A DNA stretch of 64,000 nucleotides, from contig CBDHFQ010000007.1 in the NCBI GenBank assembly GCA_965262565.1, forward strand, positions 310,001 through 374,000. Direction: 5' to 3'. Within the stretch, counting starts at the first letter, position 1. Each line of letters opens with the position of its first letter. The DNA is from CBDHFQ01 sp965262565 (lineage in GTDB: Bacteria; Bacteroidota; Bacteroidia; J057). This document shows, piece by piece, positions 1 through 9,066 of the stretch. The notes under the pieces are model-generated. The model did not search any database. It was not told the origin of the DNA and worked only from the letters and a program-made list of their open reading frames with translations. A program made the position numbers and the translations under genes.

Positions 1-44
1 GACAATAGCGACTAGCAATTCAGAATTATTCACACCTTGGTAAT

Positions 45-1157
45 ATGACTATTTCAAAGGAGGATTTGGACAGATTGGGGATCACACATGCAGATAAATT
101 AAGTGCGGCTTCCAAGCGAGCACTTTCATGGCCCAACATAGGTAATGAATGGTTTGGAGTATTTGAGGTGTATGATCTTCAAGGTGATTTAGCCTATGAG
201 GAGGGAGTCGTCAGAAGAGACCCTAGTTCCATGATCAAGATCGATGGAACTTATTTTGTTTGGTATACCAAAAGTCTAGGACCAGTACAGGGATTTGCAG
301 GAGATGTGGAACATGATAAGGTATTTCCGTGGGATCGCAGCGATATCTGGTATGCTACTTCTCAGGATGGTTGGACCTGGAAAGAAGAAGGAGTTGCCGT
401 ACGGAGAGGAGATAAAGAAAGCTATGATGACAGATCTGTGTTTACTGCAGAAATCCTCGTCCATCAGGATACCTATTTTCTCACTTACCAAACCGTTAGG
501 TCGCCATATACCGTGAGAGTAAAAAACCAGGTGGGAATAGCGTATGCATCTTCTCCGCATGGTCCCTGGATTAAACATACTGAACCCATTTTGTCCCCGG
601 CAGATAATGGCATTTGGCTAGGAGATAAGGATAATCGCTTTCAAGTGATTAAGAAAGGAGACTTTGACAGCCATAAGGTTCACGACCCCTGCATCCTCTT
701 TTACCAAGGTAAATTTTATCTATACTACAAAGGTGAACAGATGGGAGAGGAAATTACTTTTGGAGGCAGACAGATTAGACATGGAGTAGCTGTAGCTGAT
801 CAGCCCCTTGGCCCCTATCATAAATCGCCCTACAATCCCATTTCCAATAGCGGCCATGAAATTTGTGTTTGGCCCTATAAAGGAGGGATAGCTTCTTTGA
901 TCACCACAGATGGTCCGGAAAAAAATACCATCCAATGGTCTCCCGATGGAATTAATTTTGATATTATGTCTGTCATAAAGGGAGCGCCACATGCGATTGG
1001 TCTAAACCGAAGCCTGGATACAGAGAAAGCCCCTCTTGCGGCCTTGGAATGGGGTCTTACTCACGAATACCACACTGGTGATTATCAATATATCAGAAGA
1101 TTTAAAGGATGGCAGCTTAGCTCCCATGTAGCGAAAGGCGAATCTTCTGATACCTAA
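45..1157 (+). CDS. Cytoplasmic GH117-family glycosidase (3,6-anhydro-L-galactosidase-like)
   Basis: Predicted exo-glycosidase of family GH117, whose known members remove alpha-1,3-linked 3,6-anhydro-L-galactose from the non-reducing end of neoagaro-oligosaccharides. The SxAxxR motif of the GH117 N-terminal arm is at residues 20-25. Asp59, Asp214, His271 and Glu272 (in NSGHEICVW) have exactly the spacing I remember for the catalytic set of BpGH117 (Asp90, Asp245, His302, Glu303), a constant offset of 31. There is no signal peptide, so it should act in the cytoplasm, unlike its paralogue at 14224-15420. An in-frame stop at 6-8 and the good N-terminus support the start at 45. It converges on the sugar porter; the two stop codons abut at 1155-1160. 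Substrate is inferred; a GH43-like activity is the alternative. Confidence 0.88.
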   Translation: MTISKEDLDRLGITHADKLSAASKRALSWPNIGNEWFGVFEVYDLQGDLAYEEGVVRRDPSSMIKIDGTYFVWYTKSLGPVQGFAGDVEHDKVFPWDRSDIWYATSQDGWTWKEEGVAVRRGDKESYDDRSVFTAEILVHQDTYFLTYQTVRSPYTVRVKNQVGIAYASSPHGPWIKHTEPILSPADNGIWLGDKDNRFQVIKKGDFDSHKVHDPCILFYQGKFYLYYKGEQMGEEITFGGRQIRHGVAVADQPLGPYHKSPYNPISNSGHEICVWPYKGGIASLITTDGPEKNTIQWSPDGINFDIMSVIKGAPHAIGLNRSLDTEKAPLAALEWGLTHEYHTGDYQYIRRFKGWQLSSHVAKGESSDT

Positions 1158-2771
1158 TTAGTAATCATGTTTTTTTGTACCATTTGAGACTGAGGCCCAC
1201 TTTTTATCAGGCTCATTCGAAAGCATTGCCTCGATAGCTTCGAGGGTCTTATTCTTAGTTTCGGGTAGTAATTTGTAAAGGATAACTAATCCAATGGCAG
1301 AAGTAATACTGTAAAATAGAAATATGTCTCTGGCGCCCATATGGGACAATTGCCAGGGAAAAAACTGTTGGATCAAGTAGCTCACCAGACTTGTTACGAA
1401 AGCAAAAGTAGGAATAGCTACGGCTCTGATCCGCGTGGAAAATATTTCAGAAAAGACGACCCACATGATAGGTCCTACAGAAAATTGAAAGGCAGCGATA
1501 AAGCTGAGTATTCCCCCCAAAATTAAATTTACGGGTAAGTTTCCTCCTAACTGAATGAGTTCACTTCCATGATCTCTAACGACTTTTTCTCCTACAGCTT
1601 TAGCTATCTCATGTTTAAACGCTACATCCGAGGAGAATTCTACTCCTACTAAATGCTCGAGTGTTGTTACATCCGTATCTGTCAATTTACTTATGCTAAT
1701 CAAGGACGTTTCTGTTAATTGGTACGTCGCTGTATGGAACCCATAGGCACAGATAGCAAGACTACACACGGCCCAACTTAATCCCCACAAAGTCATAGCT
1801 CTACGCCCTACTTTGTCAATTAGAGCTAAAGCCAGGAAGGTGAAGATCAGACTAATGATTCCTACAAATACCGCCTGCATGAAAGCGGCATCTGTTCCTA
1901 TTCCAAGTTGTTCAAAAACGGTAGGTGCATAAAATAAAATGGCATTGATCCCCGTAATCTGCTGAACGATGGCGAAGGTAATACCAATTAATAATGCCTT
2001 TCGATTTACTGGACTAAAAAGGAGTGTTAGCTGGGTTCGAATGGAGGCTTCCTCCTTCGTTTGAGCAATATTGTGTTGGATTTTTTCAATTTCCCCTTCA
2101 ATCTTTTCTATTGGCATCAATGTACGCATTACCCTTCTGGCTTCTTCTATTCTAGCTTTCAGGATAAGCCAACGTGGACTTCTGGGAATGGTAAAAAGTA
2201 AGCAAAACCAAATGAAAGCGGGAAGAATTTCTGATCCCAGCATCCACCGCCAGGTGTATTGATCTATTCTTAAAAATATTACCCAACTTGCTCCTGAATG
2301 TACCGCCTGCAAAATGAGATAGTTGATAAAATAAGCTGCAGATAATCCCACCACAATGCTTATTTGATTCATCGCCACAAGTTTCCCTCTTATTCGTGCT
2401 GGCGCTATTTCCCCTATATACATAGCTGAGAGCGAAAGAGAGGTAAATGCAAATCCGCCGATAAAGCGGGCTATTAATAGATTAACCACATCAGGAGAAA
2501 AGGCAGACCATGTAGCAGAAATAAGATATATAAAGGCTATCCATTGAAGTAATCTCTTTCTTCCCAGCTTATCTGCAAGTATTCCTGCAATTAACAGGGC
2601 AAACAGTACTCCGAAACCAGGTGCACTCACCACCGCACCAATCTCCAGGTCCGATAAATTAAATTCTGTGGAAATGAATTTCACCGTCCCTGAAATTATG
2701 GCTGCATCCAGACCGAACACAAGTCCTCCCAATGCAACAATGCTGGCATATCGAAAAGCTGTTACACGCAA
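1158..2771 (-). CDS. MFS sugar porter (sugar:H+ symporter)
   Basis: Inner-membrane sugar transporter of the sugar porter family, the group containing the xylose and arabinose proton symporters. Family marks in order: GLDAAIISG in the first membrane segment, ADKLGRKR after the second, PRSPRWLI before the central loop, QQITGINAILFYAP in helix 7, DKVGRR after helix 8, and PETKNKTLEAIE at the C-terminus. At 537 residues it is longer than the usual 460-490, because of a roughly 80-residue hydrophilic insert between helices 9 and 10. No ATG fits the N-terminus; the frame opens only a few codons upstream, so TTG at 2771 is the likely start. It could import monosaccharides released by the surrounding glycosidases, but the sugar cannot be told from the sequence. 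Confidence 0.9.
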   Translation of the reverse strand: MRVTAFRYASIVALGGLVFGLDAAIISGTVKFISTEFNLSDLEIGAVVSAPGFGVLFALLIAGILADKLGRKRLLQWIAFIYLISATWSAFSPDVVNLLIARFIGGFAFTSLSLSAMYIGEIAPARIRGKLVAMNQISIVVGLSAAYFINYLILQAVHSGASWVIFLRIDQYTWRWMLGSEILPAFIWFCLLFTIPRSPRWLILKARIEEARRVMRTLMPIEKIEGEIEKIQHNIAQTKEEASIRTQLTLLFSPVNRKALLIGITFAIVQQITGINAILFYAPTVFEQLGIGTDAAFMQAVFVGIISLIFTFLALALIDKVGRRAMTLWGLSWAVCSLAICAYGFHTATYQLTETSLISISKLTDTDVTTLEHLVGVEFSSDVAFKHEIAKAVGEKVVRDHGSELIQLGGNLPVNLILGGILSFIAAFQFSVGPIMWVVFSEIFSTRIRAVAIPTFAFVTSLVSYLIQQFFPWQLSHMGARDIFLFYSITSAIGLVILYKLLPETKNKTLEAIEAMLSNEPDKKWASVSNGTKKHDY

Positions 2772-2788
2772 TATTATTGAGTTTAATT

Positions 2789-2888
2789 AGTAAGCATTAG
2801 CCATTTTCTTTTCAAATCATATTAAAGCTTGATATTTATCGCTTATGAAAGAAAAGGAAAATATGATCGCCTAATTTAAATGCTTACT
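2789..2888. promoter_or_regulatory. Inverted 10-bp repeat in the divergent sugar porter/TRAP promoter region
   Basis: AGTAAGCATT at 2789-2798 is repeated as its perfect reverse complement AATGCTTACT at 2879-2888, 80 bp apart, in the 200-bp AT-rich space between the divergently transcribed sugar porter and TRAP operon. A pair of operator sites for one regulator is a plausible reading. No regulator gene lies next to it, and chance cannot be excluded. Confidence 0.4.
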
Positions 2889-2975
2889 GTACAAAAACTC
2901 AACATTCTTTTATCTTGGAGAAAATAAGTCTATCATATCTGTATAATCCTAAAACATGGGCAACTATCTTCTCAC

Positions 2976-3956
2976 ATGAATCCTCGCATTCCTACAGTAG
3001 TATTACTGATTTTTTTATTGGTCAATATTCACTGCACCCAAAAGAAAAAGGACGTACATACTATTCATGTGAGTCTTTGGGCCAATGAGGATCATACCTG
3101 GTATAAAGCATTTCAATATTTTGGAGAACTTTTAGATGAACGTTCAGCAGGAAGGATCCAGCTTAAGGTATTTCCTTCGGAGCAATTGGCAAAAGAAACT
3201 GAATCCATTCGCCTTATTCAAGCCAATGTGATAGAGATGACTGTCACAGCTTCCCTATTAAGCAATTGGATAGAAATCGCCTCCTTCTGTGAGCTGCCTT
3301 TTTTGTTAAAGGATTCTACTGAAAAAAATGCACTTATCTACGGTCCGTTGGGACAGAGAATAATTAGGGACATACAGGAAAACATGGGGCTAAGGGTAGT
3401 AGCTTTATTCGAAAGAGGCCCTCGCCAATTAACTTCCAATAGACCGATTACCCATCCGGATGAATTAAATGGATTGATTGTCAGAGTTCCCAATGTTCCT
3501 TCTTTTGTTACGGCCTGGAGTGCGATGGGAGCTAAACCTACTCCTATGGCTTTTTCAGAGGTATTTACCGGACTTCAGCAAGGCACGATTGAAGCTCAGG
3601 AAAATCCTTTCTCTCTCATCCTCACTGGGGGATTATCCGAAGTTCAGCAATATGTCAATCTCACTGAACACGTGATGAGTTGGAGTTATGCGGTAATATC
3701 GGAACGTGCATTTCAAGCCCTCCCTGAAGAACTGAAAGAAGTATTTTTGCAGTCTGCCAAGGATATGGAGAGATATGAACATCAGCTATTTTTAGCTCAG
3801 GAACAACAAGTGAAAGATGAATTGGCGAGAAGAGGCATGCAATTCATAGAAGTGGATAAAAAAGCATTCGGGGAGAGGTGTGAAGAAGCTATTTATGAAA
3901 GTTTATCTGAGGAGATGAAGGAAGTATATCGACAATTTAAGCGGTCATTAGAATGA
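2976..3956 (+). CDS. TRAP transporter substrate-binding protein (DctP family)
   Basis: Extracytoplasmic solute-binding subunit of a TRAP transporter, which delivers its ligand, usually an organic or sugar acid, to the DctQM membrane part. The N-terminus has a hydrophobic signal (about residues 8-19). A Cys at residue 20 could be lipidated, although His at -1 is unusual for a lipobox. The DctP fold is recognisable from the SEQLAKETE segment, the GLIVRVPNVPSF motif, the conserved Arg in that motif and the later EAQENP segment. It is the first gene of a three-gene operon, followed after 6 bp by DctQ. The acid transported is unknown; the setting suggests a sugar-derived acid such as a uronate or aldonate. 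Confidence 0.92.
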   Translation: MNPRIPTVVLLIFLLVNIHCTQKKKDVHTIHVSLWANEDHTWYKAFQYFGELLDERSAGRIQLKVFPSEQLAKETESIRLIQANVIEMTVTASLLSNWIEIASFCELPFLLKDSTEKNALIYGPLGQRIIRDIQENMGLRVVALFERGPRQLTSNRPITHPDELNGLIVRVPNVPSFVTAWSAMGAKPTPMAFSEVFTGLQQGTIEAQENPFSLILTGGLSEVQQYVNLTEHVMSWSYAVISERAFQALPEELKEVFLQSAKDMERYEHQLFLAQEQQVKDELARRGMQFIEVDKKAFGERCEEAIYESLSEEMKEVYRQFKRSLE

Positions 3957-3962
3957 TTAATT

Positions 3963-4424
3963 ATGGAAAAAACCATTTCACGCTTTTTAACCCTAGGAAC
4001 GTATATTAGCACCTATGGATTACTTATAAGTGTACTTATTCAAATCTTTGCCAGGTTTTTTTTGCCCAAAACTCCCCCCTGGACCGAAGAAGCCTCTCGC
4101 TTATTTTTCATTTACGCCATCTCATTTTCTGCTGGACTTGCCTTGAAGAAAGGGGCTTATATTTATTTAGACGTGTTTTTTAACAGACTTCCTCGAAAGG
4201 TTCAACAATTATTACTCATCTTTATCCCCGTTTCAGTCTTATGGCTATTTCTGCTTATGGCTATTTTTGCCATTCAATTTATTTATCTGGGGTACTGGGA
4301 AAAATCTCCCAGTATGAATATCCGAATGGCCTACATATTTTCAAGCATGTTCATCATGGGAACTGCCATTAGTTATTTTTCGGTATTGGACATCATCGCT
4401 TCGATTAAAAAGAATTCCCTATGA
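3963..4424 (+). CDS. TRAP transporter small permease (DctQ family)
   Basis: Small membrane subunit that pairs with DctM to form the sodium-driven TRAP permease. At 153 residues with four hydrophobic segments it has the usual size and shape. The PPWTEEASRLFFIYAISF stretch between helices 1 and 2 is the typical DctQ signature (W-x-E-E-x-x-R). It lies 6 bp after dctP and its stop overlaps the dctM start as ATGA (4421-4424), which indicates translational coupling. Confidence 0.92.
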   Translation: MEKTISRFLTLGTYISTYGLLISVLIQIFARFFLPKTPPWTEEASRLFFIYAISFSAGLALKKGAYIYLDVFFNRLPRKVQQLLLIFIPVSVLWLFLLMAIFAIQFIYLGYWEKSPSMNIRMAYIFSSMFIMGTAISYFSVLDIIASIKKNSL

Positions 4425-5689
4425 TTGCGGTCCTTGTTCTCGTATTTGTTATATGTTTGATCCTGCGTTTTCCTATTGCTTTTTCTTTAGGTCTTTCCTG
4501 CCTTACATATTTATTTTTTTCAGGTATTCCTTTGATTGTGCTTCCGATGAAAATGTATTCGGGTATTGACGTGTTTGTCCTACTCAGTGTGCCTGGCTTT
4601 ATTCTAGCGGGAAATCTTATGAATCATGGAGGATTAACAGAGAAGATCATTTCCTTTTGTAATCATTTACTGGGACATATACGAGGCGGATTGGCGTTGG
4701 CAAATATTGGTGCTTCTATGATTTTTGCCGGGATTTCCGGAACGGCTGTTTCAGATACAGCGAGTATAGGGTCTGTGATGATTCCTGCCATGAAAAAGGA
4801 AGGATATGAGGAAGATTTTTCCTGCGCCATAACAGCAGCTTCATCTACCGTAGGCCCGATTATCCCTCCAAGTGTTCCTATGATTATCGCCGCTACCTTG
4901 AGTGGCCTTTCTGTGGGGAAACTATTTCTCGCTGGTGCTATTCCAGGATTACTACTTGGTGTAGGATTAATGATTGTTACCTACATCATCTCTATCAAAA
5001 AGTCATATCCCAAACATCCCAAAAGTAGCTTTTCCCAGATAGTAACAGGCTTCATTGACACCTTTTGGGCATTATTGATGACCCTGATTATTCTATTTGG
5101 TATTGTTGGAGGTATTTTTACTCCTACCGAAGCCTCTATCGTTGCGGTGATGTTTGCTTTAGCTGTAGGAGTATTTATTTACCGAAAAATTACCTGGAAG
5201 AATTTCCATTCGATTCTCTTGGAGTCTATGATCACCTCTGCTTCTCTCATGGTATTAATTGGATTTGCCAATTTATTTGGGTGGATTCTCGTGCTAGAAC
5301 AATTACCCCAAAGAATTTCTCATGGAATTTTAGCCTTTTCAACCAATAAATATGTAGTCCTGCTACTCATCAATATATTATTGATCTTTGTGGGAACTTT
5401 TATGGAGACGATCGCGGCACTTTTAATCTTATTTCCTATTCTTCTCAATGTAGCTGTTCAGGTAGGAGTAGATCCTGTACACTTTGCGGTGATTGCTGTA
5501 TTAAATTTAATTATTGGGCTTACTACTCCCCCAGTAGGCGTATGTCTTTTTGTCGCTGCCAGTATAGGAAACATATCTATCGCAAAAGTCAGTAAAGCAA
5601 GTTTCCCTTTTTTATTGGTAAGTATCTTGGTGCTTATTCTCGTTACATGTTTTCCTGCCATTTCCCTTTTTCTACCATCTCTCTTTTAG
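4421..5689 (+). CDS. TRAP transporter large permease (DctM family)
   Basis: Large transport subunit of the TRAP system, carrying the sodium and substrate path across the inner membrane. It has 422 residues and about 11-12 hydrophobic helices. Typical DctM sequence is seen in the GISGTAVSDTASIGSVMIPAM segment, the ITAASSTVGPIIPPS repeat-loop and the later GLTTPPVGVCLF segment. The start overlaps dctQ by 4 bp. No co-transcribed gene follows; the next gene lies 325 bp downstream. Confidence 0.93.
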   Translation: MIAVLVLVFVICLILRFPIAFSLGLSCLTYLFFSGIPLIVLPMKMYSGIDVFVLLSVPGFILAGNLMNHGGLTEKIISFCNHLLGHIRGGLALANIGASMIFAGISGTAVSDTASIGSVMIPAMKKEGYEEDFSCAITAASSTVGPIIPPSVPMIIAATLSGLSVGKLFLAGAIPGLLLGVGLMIVTYIISIKKSYPKHPKSSFSQIVTGFIDTFWALLMTLIILFGIVGGIFTPTEASIVAVMFALAVGVFIYRKITWKNFHSILLESMITSASLMVLIGFANLFGWILVLEQLPQRISHGILAFSTNKYVVLLLINILLIFVGTFMETIAALLILFPILLNVAVQVGVDPVHFAVIAVLNLIIGLTTPPVGVCLFVAASIGNISIAKVSKASFPFLLVSILVLILVTCFPAISLFLPSLF

Positions 5690-6014
5690 CTTAGATACCT
5701 CCATTCACAGGCCTCACCTTGATATTACTCATTTCCAATCAGGAAATATTTATTCACCGTTTCTTCAAATTGTTATTGGCTGTTGCACTGTATAGTTGAT
5801 CAAACAGGCTACTGACGCACTCTTAAATTAATGCTGTTCAGTTTTTGTCTAGTCCAGTTTAATTGTCCCTTAAGCCAAAAAAAGCGATTTTCTTACGACG
5901 GCTAAAAATACATGAATAAGGGAAGATATTTCCAGCAAACATCAGAAATTCTCCCATTCTCATTTTTTCGCTAATTCTAAAGACTACTATTTTTTCACAC
6001 GAAATTACTACTAA
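5690..6014. other. Intergenic region between TRAP operon and first susC
   Basis: This 325-bp AT-rich stretch holds no convincing gene. A 6-bp stem with a 5-nt loop (5731-5747) followed by an AT-rich tract could end the TRAP transcript weakly. An inverted-repeat element shared with the enolase-gene promoter region lies at 5842-5881 (listed separately). Confidence 0.6.
5841..5884 (+). promoter_or_regulatory. Shared inverted-repeat element upstream of susC (copy A)
   Basis: GTTTTTGTCTAG (5841-5852) and AGCCAAAAAAAG (5873-5884) occur identically, in the same order, upstream of the enolase-superfamily gene at 35133-35173. The two blocks contain inverted half-sites TTTTTGKCT, with a 22-bp gap here and a 19-bp gap in the other copy. 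This looks like a common operator or activator site, about 130 bp before the susC start. The regulator is unknown. Confidence 0.5.
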
Positions 6015-9000
6015 ATGAAACAGAGTTTTATTCATTCCACCAGATGTTGGCTGGCACTCGCTTTCATCCTTTGCACCAATATAGCCTGGGGCCAGATAGA
6101 GATTTCAGGAAGGGTTACAGATGCTAATGAACAAACCCCTTTGCAAGGGGCGAGCATTTTAATTCAAGGAACTTCCGATGGAGTCTTGACAGATAGTGAT
6201 GGCGCTTATTCGATTACTGTACCGGATGAAAATGCCGTTCTCAGGGTTTCTTATATCGGATACACTAATCAAGAAATCACTGTCGGTAACCGTACAGAAA
6301 TAAACATTTCTATGGCAGCTTCCGTCTCCCAATTAGAGGAGATTGTAGTGATCGGGTATGGTACTGCCAAAAAGAGCGACCTGACAGGTGCAGTTTCTAC
6401 TGTTACAGCAAAATCGTACGAGAACCAACCTGTTACGCGATTAGAAGATGCACTGCAGGGAAGAGCTGCCGGAGTAACCGTTGCCAGAGCAAATGGGCAA
6501 CCTGGCTCCAACTTTAAAGTTCGTATTAGAGGGGTCAACTCTATTACGGGTAATAATAGTCCGTTGATCGTTATTGATGGAGTGCAGGGAGGAGATCTCA
6601 GCACGCTCAACCCCAATGATATTGAGACGATAGACGTATTAAAAGATGCCTCTGCCACAGCGATCTACGGTGTGAGAGGGTCTAATGGAGTCATCATTGT
6701 CACGACCAAAAAAGGTTCTGGTGCTGGTAAAATATCTGTGGATTATTTTGCTACTATTTCTGAAGTACCTGAATTTTTACCTACCCTGGCAGATAATGTA
6801 GGGGATTTTGCCAGAATAGAGAACTTAAGAAGGATCAATGTAGGAGGAAATCCAGCCTTTACAGATGCTGAAATTGCTGCCCTGGAAGCCGATGGAGGAA
6901 CCAACTATCAAAGAGAAATCTTCAGAACGGGAGTTAGCAATAATGTCCAGTTGACCGCCAGTGGCTCAGAAGGAAGAATTAATTATTTTGTCTCAGGAGC
7001 TTACAGGGATTTAGAAGGGATCGTTGTCAATACCGATTTCAATCAGCTTTCGTTAAGATCTAATATTGGCGCGCAGATCAATAGCAAATTAAATGTAAGT
7101 CTAAACATCTTTGCCATCAGAGATGAAAGCAATAATGACTTTACATTTGCGGGAAATGGTCAGGGTAGTTTGGTGGCCAAAGCCTTAACTTGGGATCCTA
7201 CCACTCCGGTGTTTGGCGACAATGGAGAGTTCAATAGACGATCGCTCAAGGGAATTGCTTCTTTAAATGACAATCCTGTACGGACGTTAACCTTGAGTGA
7301 TGCGCAAATAGTAGATGAGCAACTTAATTCTGCCCTAAACATCAATTGGAACATCACCAACTCCCTTACCTATACTTTGACAGCGGGAACTCAATTGAGA
7401 AATACCAACAATCAAACCTATGATGTCGAAACAGGGGATGATTTTTTACCTCATACCGTTTTCAGAAATAATAAATTTCAATCGTATCAGATTAGTAATA
7501 TTCTGACATGGCAGGAAATTTTTGGGGTTCACAATATAAAATTGACCGGGGTTCAGGAATATATCAATTCTCAGACCCTATTTAATGGGTATAATGCCTT
7601 TGACCTGAGCCTTCCGAGGGGGTTTTATTTTGCTGAATTAGCTCCAAATGCAGGACAGAGCGTACTTAATGATTTTTCAGAGAGAGAGCTATCCTCTTTC
7701 ATGCTTCGAGCAGAATATATTTTAAATAACAATTTATTTGTTACAGCAACCGGAAGATATGATGGTACCTCTGTATTTAGAGAAGACGAAAGATGGGGAT
7801 TTTTCCCTTCCGTAGCTTTAGGGTATAGCCTGAATAATCTCCTGGAAAATTCTGATTTTTTCAGCACCCTGAAATTAAGGGTTGGATGGGGACAGGTAGG
7901 AAATCAGAATGTAGGGCCTTATAGTACTTTTGGAGGTCTTGGATTCAATTCATTCGCCTTTGACTTCTCTTCTGCCTCCCCTGGTACAGTCTTGACAAGT
8001 TTTGAAAATGAAGACCTCACATGGGAAACGACTACTCAAACAAATGTGGGTGTGGACCTTGGCATTTTAGATGGTAGAGGAAATGCTACGGTGGAGTTTT
8101 TTGTCAAAAATACGACAGATCTATTACTGGCTACCCCTGTACCAACCACTTTTGGAGGAGGGATCATCAACCAAAATGTAGGGGAAGTAGAAAATGTAGG
8201 GGTAGATATTAGTCTGGGATATGTCATCATTAATAAGCCGGACATTACCTGGGATGCCAACTTTAATGCTTCCTATGTACAGAATGAAGTGACTAAACTT
8301 TTTAATGACCTGGAAGAAATTCAAGGATTATTTACTTCTCCTGGAGGCCAAAGTAGAGTACTAAATGTGATCCAGGTAGGAGAACCTCTTGGACAATTTC
8401 AGGGAGCGACTTTTTTGGGTACCTGGAAAACGGCAGAGGCTGAACTGGCGCAGGAATTTGGTCGCCAACCCGGAGATCCTAGATATTTAAGAGATGAAGA
8501 AGGGGAAATTGTATTCGGCACTATTGGGAACGGAACCCCTGAATTTACCTGGGGATTTAATACTACGTTTTCCTACAGAGAGTGGGATTTGAACGTCTTC
8601 TTTCAAGGGATGCATGGATTTGATGTGTACAATATCCAACAAGCCATGATTACAGGAGGTGCTGGTGATTCCAGAAGCTTTATGGCTGCAGATCAGGTGA
8701 ATCAATGGACCCCAACTAATGAAACGGATATTCCCGCTACCGTTCAATTCTACAATTCTTCTCGATATATAGAACCTGGAGATTTTATCCGGTTGAGCAA
8801 CATCAATCTCGGCTACACTTTTAGAAATCTGACTGCCTCTAATAAACTATCCATTAAACTTTATGCAAGTGGTCAGAATCTATTCCTTATCACAGATTAC
8901 ACAGGATACGATCCTGAACTATCTTCCAGAAAAACTAATCAAGGGATAGAAGATGTAGCTCCGGGGATTAATATAGGCGCTTATCCAAACCCCAGAAATA

Positions 9001-9029
9001 TTACTCTTGGTGTAAAATTAGGCTTTTAA
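6015..9029 (+). CDS. SusC-like TonB-dependent outer-membrane glycan transporter (first pair)
   Basis: Outer-membrane beta-barrel that imports oligosaccharides with TonB energy, forming a complex with the SusD lipoprotein encoded next. Order of domains: signal peptide (about 1-26), carboxypeptidase-regulatory-like domain (about 28-112), TonB plug (about 115-228, with VIGYGTAKKSDLTGAVS and VLKDASATAIYGVRGSNG), then a long barrel ending in Phe (GVKLGF). The 1004-residue length is normal for SusC. It leads a run of genes on the same strand reaching at least to the sulfatase at 24769. The ligand is probably a sulfated or anhydro-sugar-containing oligosaccharide, judged only from the downstream enzymes. 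Confidence 0.96.
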   Translation: MKQSFIHSTRCWLALAFILCTNIAWGQIEISGRVTDANEQTPLQGASILIQGTSDGVLTDSDGAYSITVPDENAVLRVSYIGYTNQEITVGNRTEINISMAASVSQLEEIVVIGYGTAKKSDLTGAVSTVTAKSYENQPVTRLEDALQGRAAGVTVARANGQPGSNFKVRIRGVNSITGNNSPLIVIDGVQGGDLSTLNPNDIETIDVLKDASATAIYGVRGSNGVIIVTTKKGSGAGKISVDYFATISEVPEFLPTLADNVGDFARIENLRRINVGGNPAFTDAEIAALEADGGTNYQREIFRTGVSNNVQLTASGSEGRINYFVSGAYRDLEGIVVNTDFNQLSLRSNIGAQINSKLNVSLNIFAIRDESNNDFTFAGNGQGSLVAKALTWDPTTPVFGDNGEFNRRSLKGIASLNDNPVRTLTLSDAQIVDEQLNSALNINWNITNSLTYTLTAGTQLRNTNNQTYDVETGDDFLPHTVFRNNKFQSYQISNILTWQEIFGVHNIKLTGVQEYINSQTLFNGYNAFDLSLPRGFYFAELAPNAGQSVLNDFSERELSSFMLRAEYILNNNLFVTATGRYDGTSVFREDERWGFFPSVALGYSLNNLLENSDFFSTLKLRVGWGQVGNQNVGPYSTFGGLGFNSFAFDFSSASPGTVLTSFENEDLTWETTTQTNVGVDLGILDGRGNATVEFFVKNTTDLLLATPVPTTFGGGIINQNVGEVENVGVDISLGYVIINKPDITWDANFNASYVQNEVTKLFNDLEEIQGLFTSPGGQSRVLNVIQVGEPLGQFQGATFLGTWKTAEAELAQEFGRQPGDPRYLRDEEGEIVFGTIGNGTPEFTWGFNTTFSYREWDLNVFFQGMHGFDVYNIQQAMITGGAGDSRSFMAADQVNQWTPTNETDIPATVQFYNSSRYIEPGDFIRLSNINLGYTFRNLTASNKLSIKLYASGQNLFLITDYTGYDPELSSRKTNQGIEDVAPGINIGAYPNPRNITLGVKLGF

Positions 9030-9066
9030 TAATCAACCTCTCAACAACAAATAACATATATAAACG

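Noticed and set aside
45..1157. GH43 or generic arabinosidase assignment
   Set aside because: The SxAxxR arm and the exact spacing of Asp59, Asp214, His271 and Glu272 match GH117 much better.
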